A DNA stretch of 64,000 nt. Origin: an uncultured Lachnospiraceae bacterium. Its GTDB lineage: Bacteria; Bacillota; Clostridia; Lachnospirales; Lachnospiraceae. A model generated the notes under the pieces. The model made no database searches and was not told the origin of the DNA. It saw only the letters and a list, made by a program, of their open reading frames with translations. The first letter of the stretch is position 1, and every line of letters begins with the position of its first letter. Positions 24,589 to 33,335 of the stretch are shown one piece after another. Both the position numbers and the translations under genes were made by a program. Where the stretch lies: positions 62,001 through 126,000 of the forward strand of contig CAMKQH010000007.1 of NCBI GenBank assembly GCA_946414885.1, given 5' to 3'.

Positions 24589-25653
24589 CTAAAGAGCCCC
24601 ATATGCTTCCAGGAGCTTTTGTACCCGGCCGATCTCCTCCGGAACGTACAGATGCCGCTCACAATCCTTCATGCAGACCTGTTCCGTGCAGGCCCTGCAG
24701 TGCTGATAGGTCAGGTCCGCGTCCATCTTTAGCTTGTTGATCGCCCAGAATTCCTTCCCCAGATGGAAGTAATTAAACTGGCGGAATGTGGTGTGAAGTT
24801 CATGTCCGTGGGGACAAACGCATCTCTCGCATCGGTCACAGCCAATGGGTTCAAAGTCCTTCCGAAGCCGGTCCAACACTTCCTCAAAAGAAAAATGCAT
24901 GGTAGGATATTCCTTTGCGAAGGCCACCTCCGCCTGTTCAAAAGTACCGATCCCCAAAAGGGCACAGGAGAAAGGATATTCCAGAATTCCGCCGATGAGC
25001 TCCTCCGGGATAAACGGTCCGATCAAAAGTCCTGCGGCATAGACCTTATTCAGGATCAGGCCCTTTTCCCGGAAAGCCTCTTCCTTCCGGATCCTGTCCA
25101 GCATGCCTCTTTCCAGGATATTGCCGCTCCCTTGTAGCACGTCCACCCTCGGATCCTTCGCGCCGCGATACAACACGTCATAATAATGGGATGCGATCCC
25201 CACAAAGCCGATCTTGCCCTCTCTTTTCAAGTCATACAAGGCCTCCACGGCGCCATTTTTCCCGAAGACTTCATCAGCATTGTCCTCATCCACCTGATGG
25301 ACAAAATAGAGATCCGGCTTCGTTCCCAGATGCTCCGTCGACCGCAGCACCTCCCGGTAAATCTCTGCCCCGTCATAGAATCTGGCCTTGTCCGAGATGA
25401 TGATCTGATTTCTGTCTATGGTTTTTGCAAATTCTCCCAGCTTGATCTCCGCGTCCCCGTATTCCTCCAGGATCGCGGTGTCATAGAAATTACACCCGTA
25501 GTCAAAGGCCTTTCTCATGATGGCCACGGCCGTCTCCTGATCCGGGCTGTAAAACTTTGGCAACACGGGCACGTGGCCGCTCAGGATCGGAATGGTTCCA
25601 AAACCAATCTCCGATACCCGCAGTCCCGTCCTGCCAAGATCTCGATATCTCAT
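24589..25653 (-). CDS. Aldo/keto reductase with C-terminal cysteine cluster
   Basis: 354 residues. The N-terminal 270 residues form an AKR TIM barrel with the catalytic set: Asp in FYDTAI, Tyr in EEYGDAE, Lys in IISDKARF, and His in YFVHQ. The C-terminal part adds CDRCERCVCPHGHE and CRACTEQVCMKDC. These two Cys-rich stretches resemble ferredoxin-like binding sites of the AKR/4Fe-4S group. An oxidoreductase drawing electrons from ferredoxin is possible. The substrate is unknown. It follows the LRR gene closely on the same strand. Confidence 0.8.
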   Translation of the reverse strand: MRYRDLGRTGLRVSEIGFGTIPILSGHVPVLPKFYSPDQETAVAIMRKAFDYGCNFYDTAILEEYGDAEIKLGEFAKTIDRNQIIISDKARFYDGAEIYREVLRSTEHLGTKPDLYFVHQVDEDNADEVFGKNGAVEALYDLKREGKIGFVGIASHYYDVLYRGAKDPRVDVLQGSGNILERGMLDRIRKEEAFREKGLILNKVYAAGLLIGPFIPEELIGGILEYPFSCALLGIGTFEQAEVAFAKEYPTMHFSFEEVLDRLRKDFEPIGCDRCERCVCPHGHELHTTFRQFNYFHLGKEFWAINKLKMDADLTYQHCRACTEQVCMKDCERHLYVPEEIGRVQKLLEAYGAL

Positions 25654-25713
25654 GATACTCCTTTCAGCAAACCTAAGGGGCTCATCCCCTTACGGCTGCA
25701 GAAAACTTATGGT

Positions 25714-28700
25714 TCAATACCTTTGCATGGTAACGTGGTCACAATATGCAAAAGCTCTCTCGCCAAGCTGCGTCTCTTCAGGAATCAAGACTTCCTCCAG
25801 CTGATCGCAGAATGCGAAGGCCTCCGGCCCGATCACTTTCACGGACTTCGGAATCACAAGCTTTTGCAGGGACTTGCAGCGGAAGAAGGCTCTTTCGGGG
25901 ATTGCTTCCAGTTGGTTGGAAAGGTGAATCTCCGTAAGGCTTCCGCAGTGTTCAAAGCATCGTTTTCCCAGCTCCCGCAGGCAATCTGACAGGTCGATGG
26001 ATTCTAAGGACTGGCAGCCTGAAAATGCCTGGGCGCCAATCTCAGTAACGTGCCCCGCTTTTGTGACGCGCTTTAGCCACTTGCTGTTTTCAAAGGCAGA
26101 CTTTCCAATTCGTTCCGTACCGCTGGAAAGATCGATTGTCTCCAGCAGGTGGCAATCTTTATAGACGCCGTCACCGACGGACCTAATGCCCTCTGGGAAC
26201 GTCAGTCTCGTGATGTTTCCGGTACTTTCCACCAGGTTCTTATTTTCGTCCAGTTTGAAACAGTTGATGCACTCAGAAAAAATTCTCTGGATCAGTTCCG
26301 GATACCCCTTCGTCTCCAGGTCCGAGACGTCCGTCAGCACGTATTCCTTCTGATCCCAGTCCGTGATCTTCTTTAAGTTCAGGCAATTCCGGAAGGAAAG
26401 GCTCTCAATGCCAATCCTGTCGGACGGAATCACCAGCTCCGTGACGTTCACGTTCCCCGCAAAGCACCAGCTTGCAACGCGCCTTATGCCGGAAGGCAGC
26501 ACCACCTTTCCCTTGCAGAGCGCGCCGTCCAAAAGGACTCCGTTTACCACGACCATTTCGGATTTCGTTCGTTGTTCCTCCAGCCACGCAGTCATGGAAA
26601 ATGCATGACTTCCAAAGAGCTTTACGCTCTCCGGGATATGAATGGTGCGAAGCCGCACGTGATCCCTAAACACATCCTGACCGATCTCTTCCACGTCCCG
26701 CGGTATGGTGATCTCCGTGCCATCCTGCGCATAGCCAGCCAGTATTTTCCGCTCCCGCACGTCAAAGCAGGAATAGATCGAGGCGATCACTTCCCGGACG
26801 GGCAGGGGATAGGGATTGCCCACGTGGTTTAAGCCGTCCGTGAATCTTGAAAATTCATAGGTCTTTCCTTCGAAGGTGATGGTTTTCACCTGGGTGCTGC
26901 CAATAAAGGCTCCGCTCTTTAGAACCGTATCCTTTGACAGCGCCACGGCCTCCAGGGAGGCACAGTCCGCGAAGGCGTGATATCCGCACTCCACTTCCTG
27001 CAGTTCCACTCTCTTTAAGGAATCACAGCGTTCAAAGGCACGTTCGCCGATGGACCGGATGCCGGAAAAATCAAAGGCATCCAAGGCCGTGCACTCATCA
27101 AAGCACCGCGCCTCCATCTGCGTGACTTCCTTCGCTTCAAATTTCGACAACCGGTAACATCCGGCAAAGCTCTCCGCCTGCAGGACGGAACCCCCGGACA
27201 GCCGGACTTCTTCCAGATTCCTGCAGTAGGAAAAAATGCCTTTCCCCATCTCCTTAACGCGAAGGTGCACCCTTCTAAGCTTCGGACAGTTTGAAAATGC
27301 ATTCCGCTCGATCACGCAGTCCGGTGCGTCGATGACGATCTCCTCTAAGTCAGGACAAGCGGAATAGGCATATTTGCCAATCCACCGGATCCCCGACAGT
27401 TCCAAGACCTTGAGTCCCTCCTGCCTTGCATGGGCATAGGACGGAATCACCTGGGGTCCTTCCTGCAACTTGCAAAGCGCAGACGAGGTTCCTTCCTGCA
27501 ATGCGCTGGGCGCAATGCCGTCATCCACGCTTTGAATGGTTTCTTTCATTCCTGCAAATTGTTTTGCCAGATAAAAGGCATGGGAATGAACCCTCGCGTT
27601 CTCCGGCCAGGGCTCAAAGGGCTTAAGCGTAAGGCAGCGCCGGAACGCATATTCCCCAATATATTCCACGGATCCGGGAAGATTACATTTCAAAAGCTTT
27701 TTGCACTCTGCAAACGCTTCCCGCTCTATTCTTTTTAGCTTGTCCGAAAGCATGACGTTCTGAAGGGTAACGCAGCCCGCAAAGGCCTGCTCCCGGATCT
27801 CCAGAAGGCTGTCGGGGCAAAATACGATCTTGAGCCTCTCTTTGCCAAAAAAGCAACGCTCGCCGATGATCTCCACTCCCTTAGGGATCTGGATCTGCTC
27901 CTCGTCTCCCATATAGCGGACCAGGGTTCTTCCGCTGACGTAGAAATCCCCGAGCACCTGATCCCGGATGCGGCTGATCAGTTCATGGGACGTTTCATCC
28001 TCCAAAAGGAATGCCTCATCCTTTAGGTAGATCCTTTTCAGATTACAGCACCCGCGAAAGGCCCTGTCATCCAGCAACACGTTTTCATTCCGGAAGGTAA
28101 TCTCCTCCAGGCTGCTGCAATTCAAAAACGCGTTTGCCTTGATCTCCTGAAGGGATTCCGGAAGTGAGATGCTCACGATCCCTCGTTTGTCAAAAAAACA
28201 GCTCTTTCCGATGGAAGTGATCCCTTCCGGCAAAAAGATGGACTTTAGATTGATGTGGAACTTGCTCAGCGCGCCGTCCTCGATCTCCATGGAATGGTAT
28301 ACGCCCCGGGCGATGGACTTTATGATCCCGGGATAAGCCGAGTGGGAATTCATGGCCTCGATCAGATTGCTGATCTCGTAGGTTTCACCAGACAGCGTGA
28401 TCTTCCGGAGATGCACGCAGCCCTCAAACACTTCCTCGCTAAAGTTGGAATCATCCACGTTCTTGTTTAGGGTGACCTCTTCCAGCGAAAGATTGTGGGA
28501 GAAAACGGCCTTTCCAAGGCGCTCCGGCCCTTCCATCACGACTCTCCTTAAACCGTCGCAATATAGGAATGCATAGCCCTCCACCTTCGTCAGGGACTTG
28601 GGGAAGATCAGCTCTTCTATCTGATGACATCTGTGAAATGCGTATTCCCCAATCTCCGAAAGGCCCTCCGGGAAGTTAATCTCCTTTAACTGTCGGCAAC

Positions 28701-28887
28701 CCTTAAACGCCGTTGCCCCAATTCTTTTTATGGAGGATGGCAGCGTCACCTTCAGAAGCCACGCCATGCCCTTGAAGGCACCGTCTCCGATCGTATGCAC
28801 GCCTTCCGGGACCTGCGCCTCGGCGCCCGCTCCCAAGTAGGCCTTCAGGACCCCCTCTTCTATTTCAAATTGATTTTCCGTCAACAT
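25714..28887 (-). CDS. Giant BspA-type leucine-rich repeat protein
   Basis: 1057 residues made almost entirely of LRR_5 repeats of about 23 residues, such as IGDGAFKGM, IGATAFKGC and IGEYAFHRC, each followed by a pattern like LKEINFPEGL. There is no signal peptide, anchor or transmembrane segment, so as it stands the protein is cytoplasmic, or is exported by an unusual route. ATG at 28887 is used (GGAG nine bases upstream); a GTG two codons earlier is in frame. BspA-type repeats usually mediate binding. No enzymatic domain is visible. Confidence 0.85.
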   Translation of the reverse strand: MLTENQFEIEEGVLKAYLGAGAEAQVPEGVHTIGDGAFKGMAWLLKVTLPSSIKRIGATAFKGCRQLKEINFPEGLSEIGEYAFHRCHQIEELIFPKSLTKVEGYAFLYCDGLRRVVMEGPERLGKAVFSHNLSLEEVTLNKNVDDSNFSEEVFEGCVHLRKITLSGETYEISNLIEAMNSHSAYPGIIKSIARGVYHSMEIEDGALSKFHINLKSIFLPEGITSIGKSCFFDKRGIVSISLPESLQEIKANAFLNCSSLEEITFRNENVLLDDRAFRGCCNLKRIYLKDEAFLLEDETSHELISRIRDQVLGDFYVSGRTLVRYMGDEEQIQIPKGVEIIGERCFFGKERLKIVFCPDSLLEIREQAFAGCVTLQNVMLSDKLKRIEREAFAECKKLLKCNLPGSVEYIGEYAFRRCLTLKPFEPWPENARVHSHAFYLAKQFAGMKETIQSVDDGIAPSALQEGTSSALCKLQEGPQVIPSYAHARQEGLKVLELSGIRWIGKYAYSACPDLEEIVIDAPDCVIERNAFSNCPKLRRVHLRVKEMGKGIFSYCRNLEEVRLSGGSVLQAESFAGCYRLSKFEAKEVTQMEARCFDECTALDAFDFSGIRSIGERAFERCDSLKRVELQEVECGYHAFADCASLEAVALSKDTVLKSGAFIGSTQVKTITFEGKTYEFSRFTDGLNHVGNPYPLPVREVIASIYSCFDVRERKILAGYAQDGTEITIPRDVEEIGQDVFRDHVRLRTIHIPESVKLFGSHAFSMTAWLEEQRTKSEMVVVNGVLLDGALCKGKVVLPSGIRRVASWCFAGNVNVTELVIPSDRIGIESLSFRNCLNLKKITDWDQKEYVLTDVSDLETKGYPELIQRIFSECINCFKLDENKNLVESTGNITRLTFPEGIRSVGDGVYKDCHLLETIDLSSGTERIGKSAFENSKWLKRVTKAGHVTEIGAQAFSGCQSLESIDLSDCLRELGKRCFEHCGSLTEIHLSNQLEAIPERAFFRCKSLQKLVIPKSVKVIGPEAFAFCDQLEEVLIPEETQLGERAFAYCDHVTMQRY

Positions 28888-28947
28888 GTTCACTCACTCC
28901 AAATTCTCGTTATGCAACGTCACGTCGCTCTCCCGCGGCATCTGTCC

Positions 28948-29922
28948 TCATTCCCCCGGCGCTGTAAAAATCTCGCCAAGAATGGTCCGAAGCTCCGGAA
29001 TGCTGCCGCACCGGTACAGCGCCAGCTTGTACTGCTTGGTTCCCGGAAGCTTTTTCATAAAATAGGAGGCCAGCTTCTTGACGTACGAGAGCACGTACAG
29101 CTCGTCATAGCATTCCTCCGCGATCTCCAGCTGCTCCATAAGCAAACTGTATTTCGTGTCATTGCACTGCGTTCCCGTCAGTTCCGCAAAGATCAGCGGA
29201 TTCTCAAAGCCATATCTGGCAAGCATGACGCCGTCCGCCCCGGTCTTCTCCATCATTTCCAGGGCCTTTGCCTTCGAATCGATCCCGCCGTTTGCAAACA
29301 CGGGGATCTTCACGGACTCCTTTGCCTTCTTGATAAATTCATACAGTGGCTCGCCGTCATACATCATGTCCCTGGTCCTGCCATGCACCGTGATCATGTC
29401 CGCCCCCGACTGCTCACACATCCTCGCGAATTCTTCGATCACGATCTTTTGCCTGTTTAGTCCGATCCGGCATTTCACCGAGACCACCTTGCCGCTTCTC
29501 TTGCATGCCTCTATGATCTTGGAAGCCCTCGGCAGGTCTTCCAGCAGCGCGCTCCCCTCACCTGCTTTGATGACGTTGGGAACGGGACATCCCATGTTTA
29601 CGTCGATGACGTCAAACTTCTCCAGCCTCTCACTCTTTGCCGCCCGCTCAAAGACGGCAGGGATGGAGCCCAAGAGCTGTACGCATTTTAACTTCTCACG
29701 GTCGTCCGTATACAAGAGCTTCGACGTCGCCCTGTCGTTATATTTCAGCCCGTCCGAGCTCACCATTTCCGTATAAGCGCTTCCCGCGCCCAGCCTCTCG
29801 GCCATCAGGCGAAAGGGAAAGCAGGTATATCCTGCAAGGGGTGCCATCAGCACGTTGGACTTGAATCGGATCCCGCCCACCATGATCTCCGTCCCTAATT
29901 TATTTGTTATGGTATCTGGCAT
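28948..29922 (-). CDS. dusB: tRNA-dihydrouridine synthase (Dus family)
   Basis: 324 residues from the ATG at 29922 (GGGAGG nine bases upstream). FMN-dependent TIM barrel with MAPLAGYTCFPFR at the N-terminus, DVNMGCPVPNVIKAGEGSAL containing the catalytic Cys, VSVKCRIGL, ITVHGRTRDMMYDG, and IPVFANGGI and GVMLARYGFENP for phosphate binding. It reduces uridine in tRNA D-loops. DusB is the usual Firmicutes type; the exact subtype is not certain. Confidence 0.88.
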   Translation of the reverse strand: MPDTITNKLGTEIMVGGIRFKSNVLMAPLAGYTCFPFRLMAERLGAGSAYTEMVSSDGLKYNDRATSKLLYTDDREKLKCVQLLGSIPAVFERAAKSERLEKFDVIDVNMGCPVPNVIKAGEGSALLEDLPRASKIIEACKRSGKVVSVKCRIGLNRQKIVIEEFARMCEQSGADMITVHGRTRDMMYDGEPLYEFIKKAKESVKIPVFANGGIDSKAKALEMMEKTGADGVMLARYGFENPLIFAELTGTQCNDTKYSLLMEQLEIAEECYDELYVLSYVKKLASYFMKKLPGTKQYKLALYRCGSIPELRTILGEIFTAPGE

Positions 29923-29968
29923 TTCCGCATACCTCCCGCGCATTCTGCCACAATCATTCTCTCTCAAA

Positions 29969-30004
29969 AAAAGCGCAGTAACCGCAAGCAATTACCGCGC
30001 TTTT
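29969..30004 (-). terminator. Terminator after the HD-GYP remnant
   Basis: AAAAGCGC and GCGCTTTT arms extended by partly paired inner bases, followed on the minus strand by TTTTTTGAG. It lies between the remnant and the Dus gene. Confidence 0.75.
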
Positions 30005-30016
30005 CAGCCTCATAAA

Positions 30017-30276
30017 TTATTCTTCCAAAAGTTCTTCCTTGATCAGACGCATTGCCACGTCCGCGATCTTCGGATCAAACTGCTTACCCTTGTGCGTTTC
30101 AATCTCCTGAAGAATGCATTCGCCGCCAAGAGTTCCTGTCCTGCAAAGGTGACAAAGTGCTCAGCCTGATTAAATATCCAAGTTTTGATAATGCTCAGAC
30201 CAAAGATCGTCAGAGCAGCGATCAGCGCGATCACAAAAAACGTGATGGCGAGCTTTTTATTATTTTGACTCTTCAA
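30017..30276 (-). pseudogene. Remnant of a membrane-bound HD-GYP phosphodiesterase
   Basis: The end of this stretch reads ECILQEIETHKGKQFDPKIA, then DVAMRLIKEELLEE, which is how HD-GYP domains close. The beginning, from a TTG at 30276 with GGGAG upstream, reads LKSQNNKKLAITFF, then a transmembrane segment IALIAALTIFGLSII. The two parts are in different frames and meet near 30125. A stop lies just upstream in the HD-GYP frame, and the whole catalytic domain is missing. I infer a large deletion. A c-di-GMP EAL/GGDEF pair lies 1 kb away. Confidence 0.6.
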
Positions 30277-30340
30277 TGTAATCGCTCCCGTCTCCCCCTC
30301 TTTTTTTAGTATATCAAAAGAGAAAAGAACGGTCAACCGC

Positions 30341-30369
30341 TTGACCATTTCCGCTTGTTTCGGTATAGT
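30341..30369 (+). promoter_or_regulatory. Promoter of the MgtC-family gene
   Basis: TTGACC (30341-30346), a 17-base spacer and TATAGT (30364-30369), about 75 bases before the ATG. Confidence 0.65.
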
Positions 30370-30443
30370 CAGATTATAGGGAACGTTTCCATCCGGAGGC
30401 ACGCGTTACGGAGACATGCAAAATCACATAAGGGGATAAACGT

Positions 30444-31118
30444 ATGACAATACAAGAATTGATCATCAGATTAGCTACGGTGGCAGTGATCGGACTATTG
30501 ATCGGATTTGAAAGACAGATTGGCGGCCACCACATAGAGATCAAGACGACTTTCCTGATCGCAGTCGGCACGTTCTCCTTTTGCCTGATCGAGATATTGC
30601 TCGGTTATCCCGACATCCGAATGTCCGCAAACATCGTAACGGGCATCGGTTTCCTGTGCAGCGGCGTAATCTTCAAGAATGGCTTCACCGTCAACGGCCT
30701 CAACACCAGCGCCACCTTGTGGAGCACCGCCGGCATCAGCATTCTCGTCGCCTACGGCTACTTCAAATATGCCTTTGTCATCACGCTATTTTTGATCCTG
30801 CTCAACATGCTCCTCAACGTTACCGCCAAGAAGATCAAGCCCATTCCCATTCTCGTGGACAACGACAGCAATTCTTATCTCATCAACGTCGTCTGCATGA
30901 AGGAACAGGTCCCTGAGATCAAGGAAGCCATCTACAAAAAGGTCACCGATGACAAAAACGTTGTGACCTCCATCGCCGTCAACAGCATCACTCCTGACAA
31001 ATTCCGGATCAACGTCAAGGTCGGCACAGGCCTCGATGACGATTACTTCGTAAAACTGACCAATGAAATCTTTGGGATGAACGTTCTGTCCGTGTCCTAT
31101 GAAAAGTTGGAGCAGTAA
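30444..31118 (+). CDS. MgtC/SapB-family membrane protein
   Basis: 224 residues. IIRLATVAVIGLLIGFERQI is the conserved opening of the family. Four transmembrane segments follow (GIGFLCSGVIFKNG and LNTSATLWSTAGISILVAYG carry the family pattern). The last 85 residues form a cytoplasmic ACT-like domain. MgtC proteins influence magnesium homeostasis and F-type ATPase activity. An AAGGGG site precedes the ATG, and a promoter is visible upstream. Confidence 0.88.
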   Translation: MTIQELIIRLATVAVIGLLIGFERQIGGHHIEIKTTFLIAVGTFSFCLIEILLGYPDIRMSANIVTGIGFLCSGVIFKNGFTVNGLNTSATLWSTAGISILVAYGYFKYAFVITLFLILLNMLLNVTAKKIKPIPILVDNDSNSYLINVVCMKEQVPEIKEAIYKKVTDDKNVVTSIAVNSITPDKFRINVKVGTGLDDDYFVKLTNEIFGMNVLSVSYEKLEQ

Positions 31119-31138
31119 AGGGGTATGCCGGTAACCCA

Positions 31139-31846
31139 TCACGCCGGCCTGGCAAGATAATACCCCTGAAACAGATCGATTCCCAGACCCACAAGGTATT
31201 CAAACTCTTCTTTCTCTTCAATTCCTTCCGCCACGATCAGAAAATTCTTGGAATGGAAAAGGGATACCAGATTCTTCACGTTCTCCTGTTTCTCACGGAT
31301 ATGATCAATTCCCGAGATCAGTTCTCTGTCGAGTTTTACGACGTGCGGAGACATGAGCTCTATCAGTTCAAGCGTGTTGATCCCCGTGCCAAAATCATCT
31401 GCTGCCAACATATTTTCCATAAATCTGACGGATCTGTTCTTTTCTTTCCAGTGTTCCTCGGAGAAATAGGGATATTCCAGATTCTCAATGATCATCCTGC
31501 CCCGGATGTCGTCTCCAAAATAATCCAGAAAAACATCAGCTTCCTCTTGCTTCATGCAATCACACGGAAACGAATTGATCGCAACTTTCTCCTCATATCC
31601 TCTTAGGAAATACGCCTGCATCGCTCCAAAAAAGGTAGCCACTTCAAGGACGTGCAGTTTATCTCTTTTTTTGTATTCCGCGATAAGGTCGGTTACCGTC
31701 ACGTCCGTAGGGCGCATCAGGGCCTCCCATGCATAGACGGTTTTGCCGTCCGGCAGAAATATCGGCTGGAACACGTAATTGATCGACAATTCCCTGAGAG
31801 CCGTCATGATGTCTTTATCTAATGGCAAATGGTCGTAATAGATCAT
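31139..31846 (-). CDS. EAL-domain c-di-GMP phosphodiesterase
   Basis: 235 residues, essentially one EAL domain. The signature is intact: WEALMRP, INSF, IENLE, ADDFGTG, KLDREL, AEGIEE and QGYYLARP. These supply the metal-binding and catalytic residues, so it is probably active and hydrolyses c-di-GMP to pGpG. There is no sensor domain. It starts 11 bases after the GGDEF gene stop with AGGAG inside that gene, so the two opposing enzymes are co-translated. Confidence 0.9.
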   Translation of the reverse strand: MIYYDHLPLDKDIMTALRELSINYVFQPIFLPDGKTVYAWEALMRPTDVTVTDLIAEYKKRDKLHVLEVATFFGAMQAYFLRGYEEKVAINSFPCDCMKQEEADVFLDYFGDDIRGRMIIENLEYPYFSEEHWKEKNRSVRFMENMLAADDFGTGINTLELIELMSPHVVKLDRELISGIDHIREKQENVKNLVSLFHSKNFLIVAEGIEEKEEFEYLVGLGIDLFQGYYLARPA

Positions 31847-31857
31847 TCCGTAATCTC

Positions 31858-33267
31858 CTATCTCTTCAGTTCCGGATGCTGATCATAAAAGCGGCGTTTA
31901 TCCTCATACATCAGCTCGTCTGCAATTCTCAAAGCGCGTCTCACGTTCGACCGGCTGGCCTCGTAGCACTGACCAATGGCAAAACACACGTGTTCGTATT
32001 TCTGAGAAACATTCCTTAAGGCTTCCACCCGCTTGTTGAGCTCTTCTTCCGTTATGCCGGTTACAATGATCGCAAACTCATCTCCGCCTGCCCGGTAAAT
32101 CACGTCCGGATCAAAGACTTCCTCAATCGCTTTGGCGGCATCTTTCAAGAGTTTATCGCCCTTATTATGCCCATATTGATCATTTACGCGTTTCAATCCG
32201 TTAAGGTCAGCAAAAACCACTCCCACGGAAACGTCGGATGCGGCGTTATCCATGCTTATCTTATCGACGTAATTATTCATTTCATTTCTGTTCAAGACTC
32301 CCGTCAGGATGTCTTTTGAACTCAGCACCTTCAAACGCTCCATCAGCAGATAGTTACTTATGGCAGAGGCAAGAATGGAAGCCGTGGTCTCAAAGGTTTC
32401 TTTGATGCTGGTAGCTCTTGCCACGTCATAGTTGAGCGCCCATATGTAACCCAGAAGCTTTTCCCTGAACTTTAGCGGAAACAGAACGATGTTTTTTCCA
32501 TGGGCGGAAGTGATCGACTTATGCCATATGGGATTCCGCTCCCGGACAACTTCCATGTCCTGCTCGTCTTTTACGACGATGCAGTTGCTGCCCGCGATCA
32601 GGTCTTTCCAGCTGTCAGCGATGTCATAAAACCCGTCATCATTATATTTGTTCATTGTCGTCAGAACCGTGTTATCCGAAAGCGCTTCGCACAGGACCGT
32701 GCACTTCCTTTCGATTGAGTCCATAAGAAGAATGCAGCAGTGCTCGGCATCAAACATATTTCTGATATCGCGTATGACGTCATTCATCATTTCATGAAAC
32801 TCTTTTGCACTTCTGAGCTGTAAGCATATCTTGATAACGTTCGCCGTAACGTCAGCAGGAAGCGACGACAATCTGTCCAGATTAGCCTCAAAGTTGATCT
32901 CCATGGTATACGTACAATAGCAGAGATTCCCTTCTTCATAAGCCACCGGGAGAAACGTCATGTTAAACCATACGCCCTGTATCCTGTCCGCTGTGGCGTA
33001 CGAATTAAGACACCGTTTTTCAACCGCTGCCCGATAGCAGTAATCTTCAAAGTTAAGATCCCTGGTAAGATAGTTTGTATATTCCTGATTGGGAGTGAAC
33101 TTTTGGACCAGCAGTTCTGCTCCCGGCGCAGGATGTTCTATGGAGTCGATATACGGTTTGTTTCCAGTGACAATGCGGAATTTCCCGCGCTTTCCGTTTC
33201 CGAGATTCTCAACGGATACGATGCACGTCATAGCGCCAAAACCATCCACGTATTTTTGCAAATCCAT
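31858..33267 (-). CDS. GGDEF-domain diguanylate cyclase with sensor region
   Basis: 469 residues from the ATG at 33267 (AGGAAAGAG before it). Residues 1-125 look PAS-like. A GAF-like domain lies at about 140-300 (FDAEHCCILLMDS to YIWALNYDV). The GGDEF domain is C-terminal with DILTGVLNRNEMN, FADLNGLKRVND and an intact RAGGDEFAII. No RxxD inhibitory site is seen at the usual place. It makes c-di-GMP from GTP. It is soluble, without transmembrane segments. Confidence 0.9.
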   Translation of the reverse strand: MDLQKYVDGFGAMTCIVSVENLGNGKRGKFRIVTGNKPYIDSIEHPAPGAELLVQKFTPNQEYTNYLTRDLNFEDYCYRAAVEKRCLNSYATADRIQGVWFNMTFLPVAYEEGNLCYCTYTMEINFEANLDRLSSLPADVTANVIKICLQLRSAKEFHEMMNDVIRDIRNMFDAEHCCILLMDSIERKCTVLCEALSDNTVLTTMNKYNDDGFYDIADSWKDLIAGSNCIVVKDEQDMEVVRERNPIWHKSITSAHGKNIVLFPLKFREKLLGYIWALNYDVARATSIKETFETTASILASAISNYLLMERLKVLSSKDILTGVLNRNEMNNYVDKISMDNAASDVSVGVVFADLNGLKRVNDQYGHNKGDKLLKDAAKAIEEVFDPDVIYRAGGDEFAIIVTGITEEELNKRVEALRNVSQKYEHVCFAIGQCYEASRSNVRRALRIADELMYEDKRRFYDQHPELKR

Positions 33268-33335
33268 ATGCTCTTTCCTCCTATTTGCATTTCCAGCCTG
33301 TAAATCAGTTCCGGAAGTCCGTAACGAAACGTATT

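Noticed and set aside
30370..30443. Magnesium-sensing leader (M-box) before the MgtC gene
   Set aside because: The predicted leader is only about 70 bases, too short for an M-box, and the consensus is not there.
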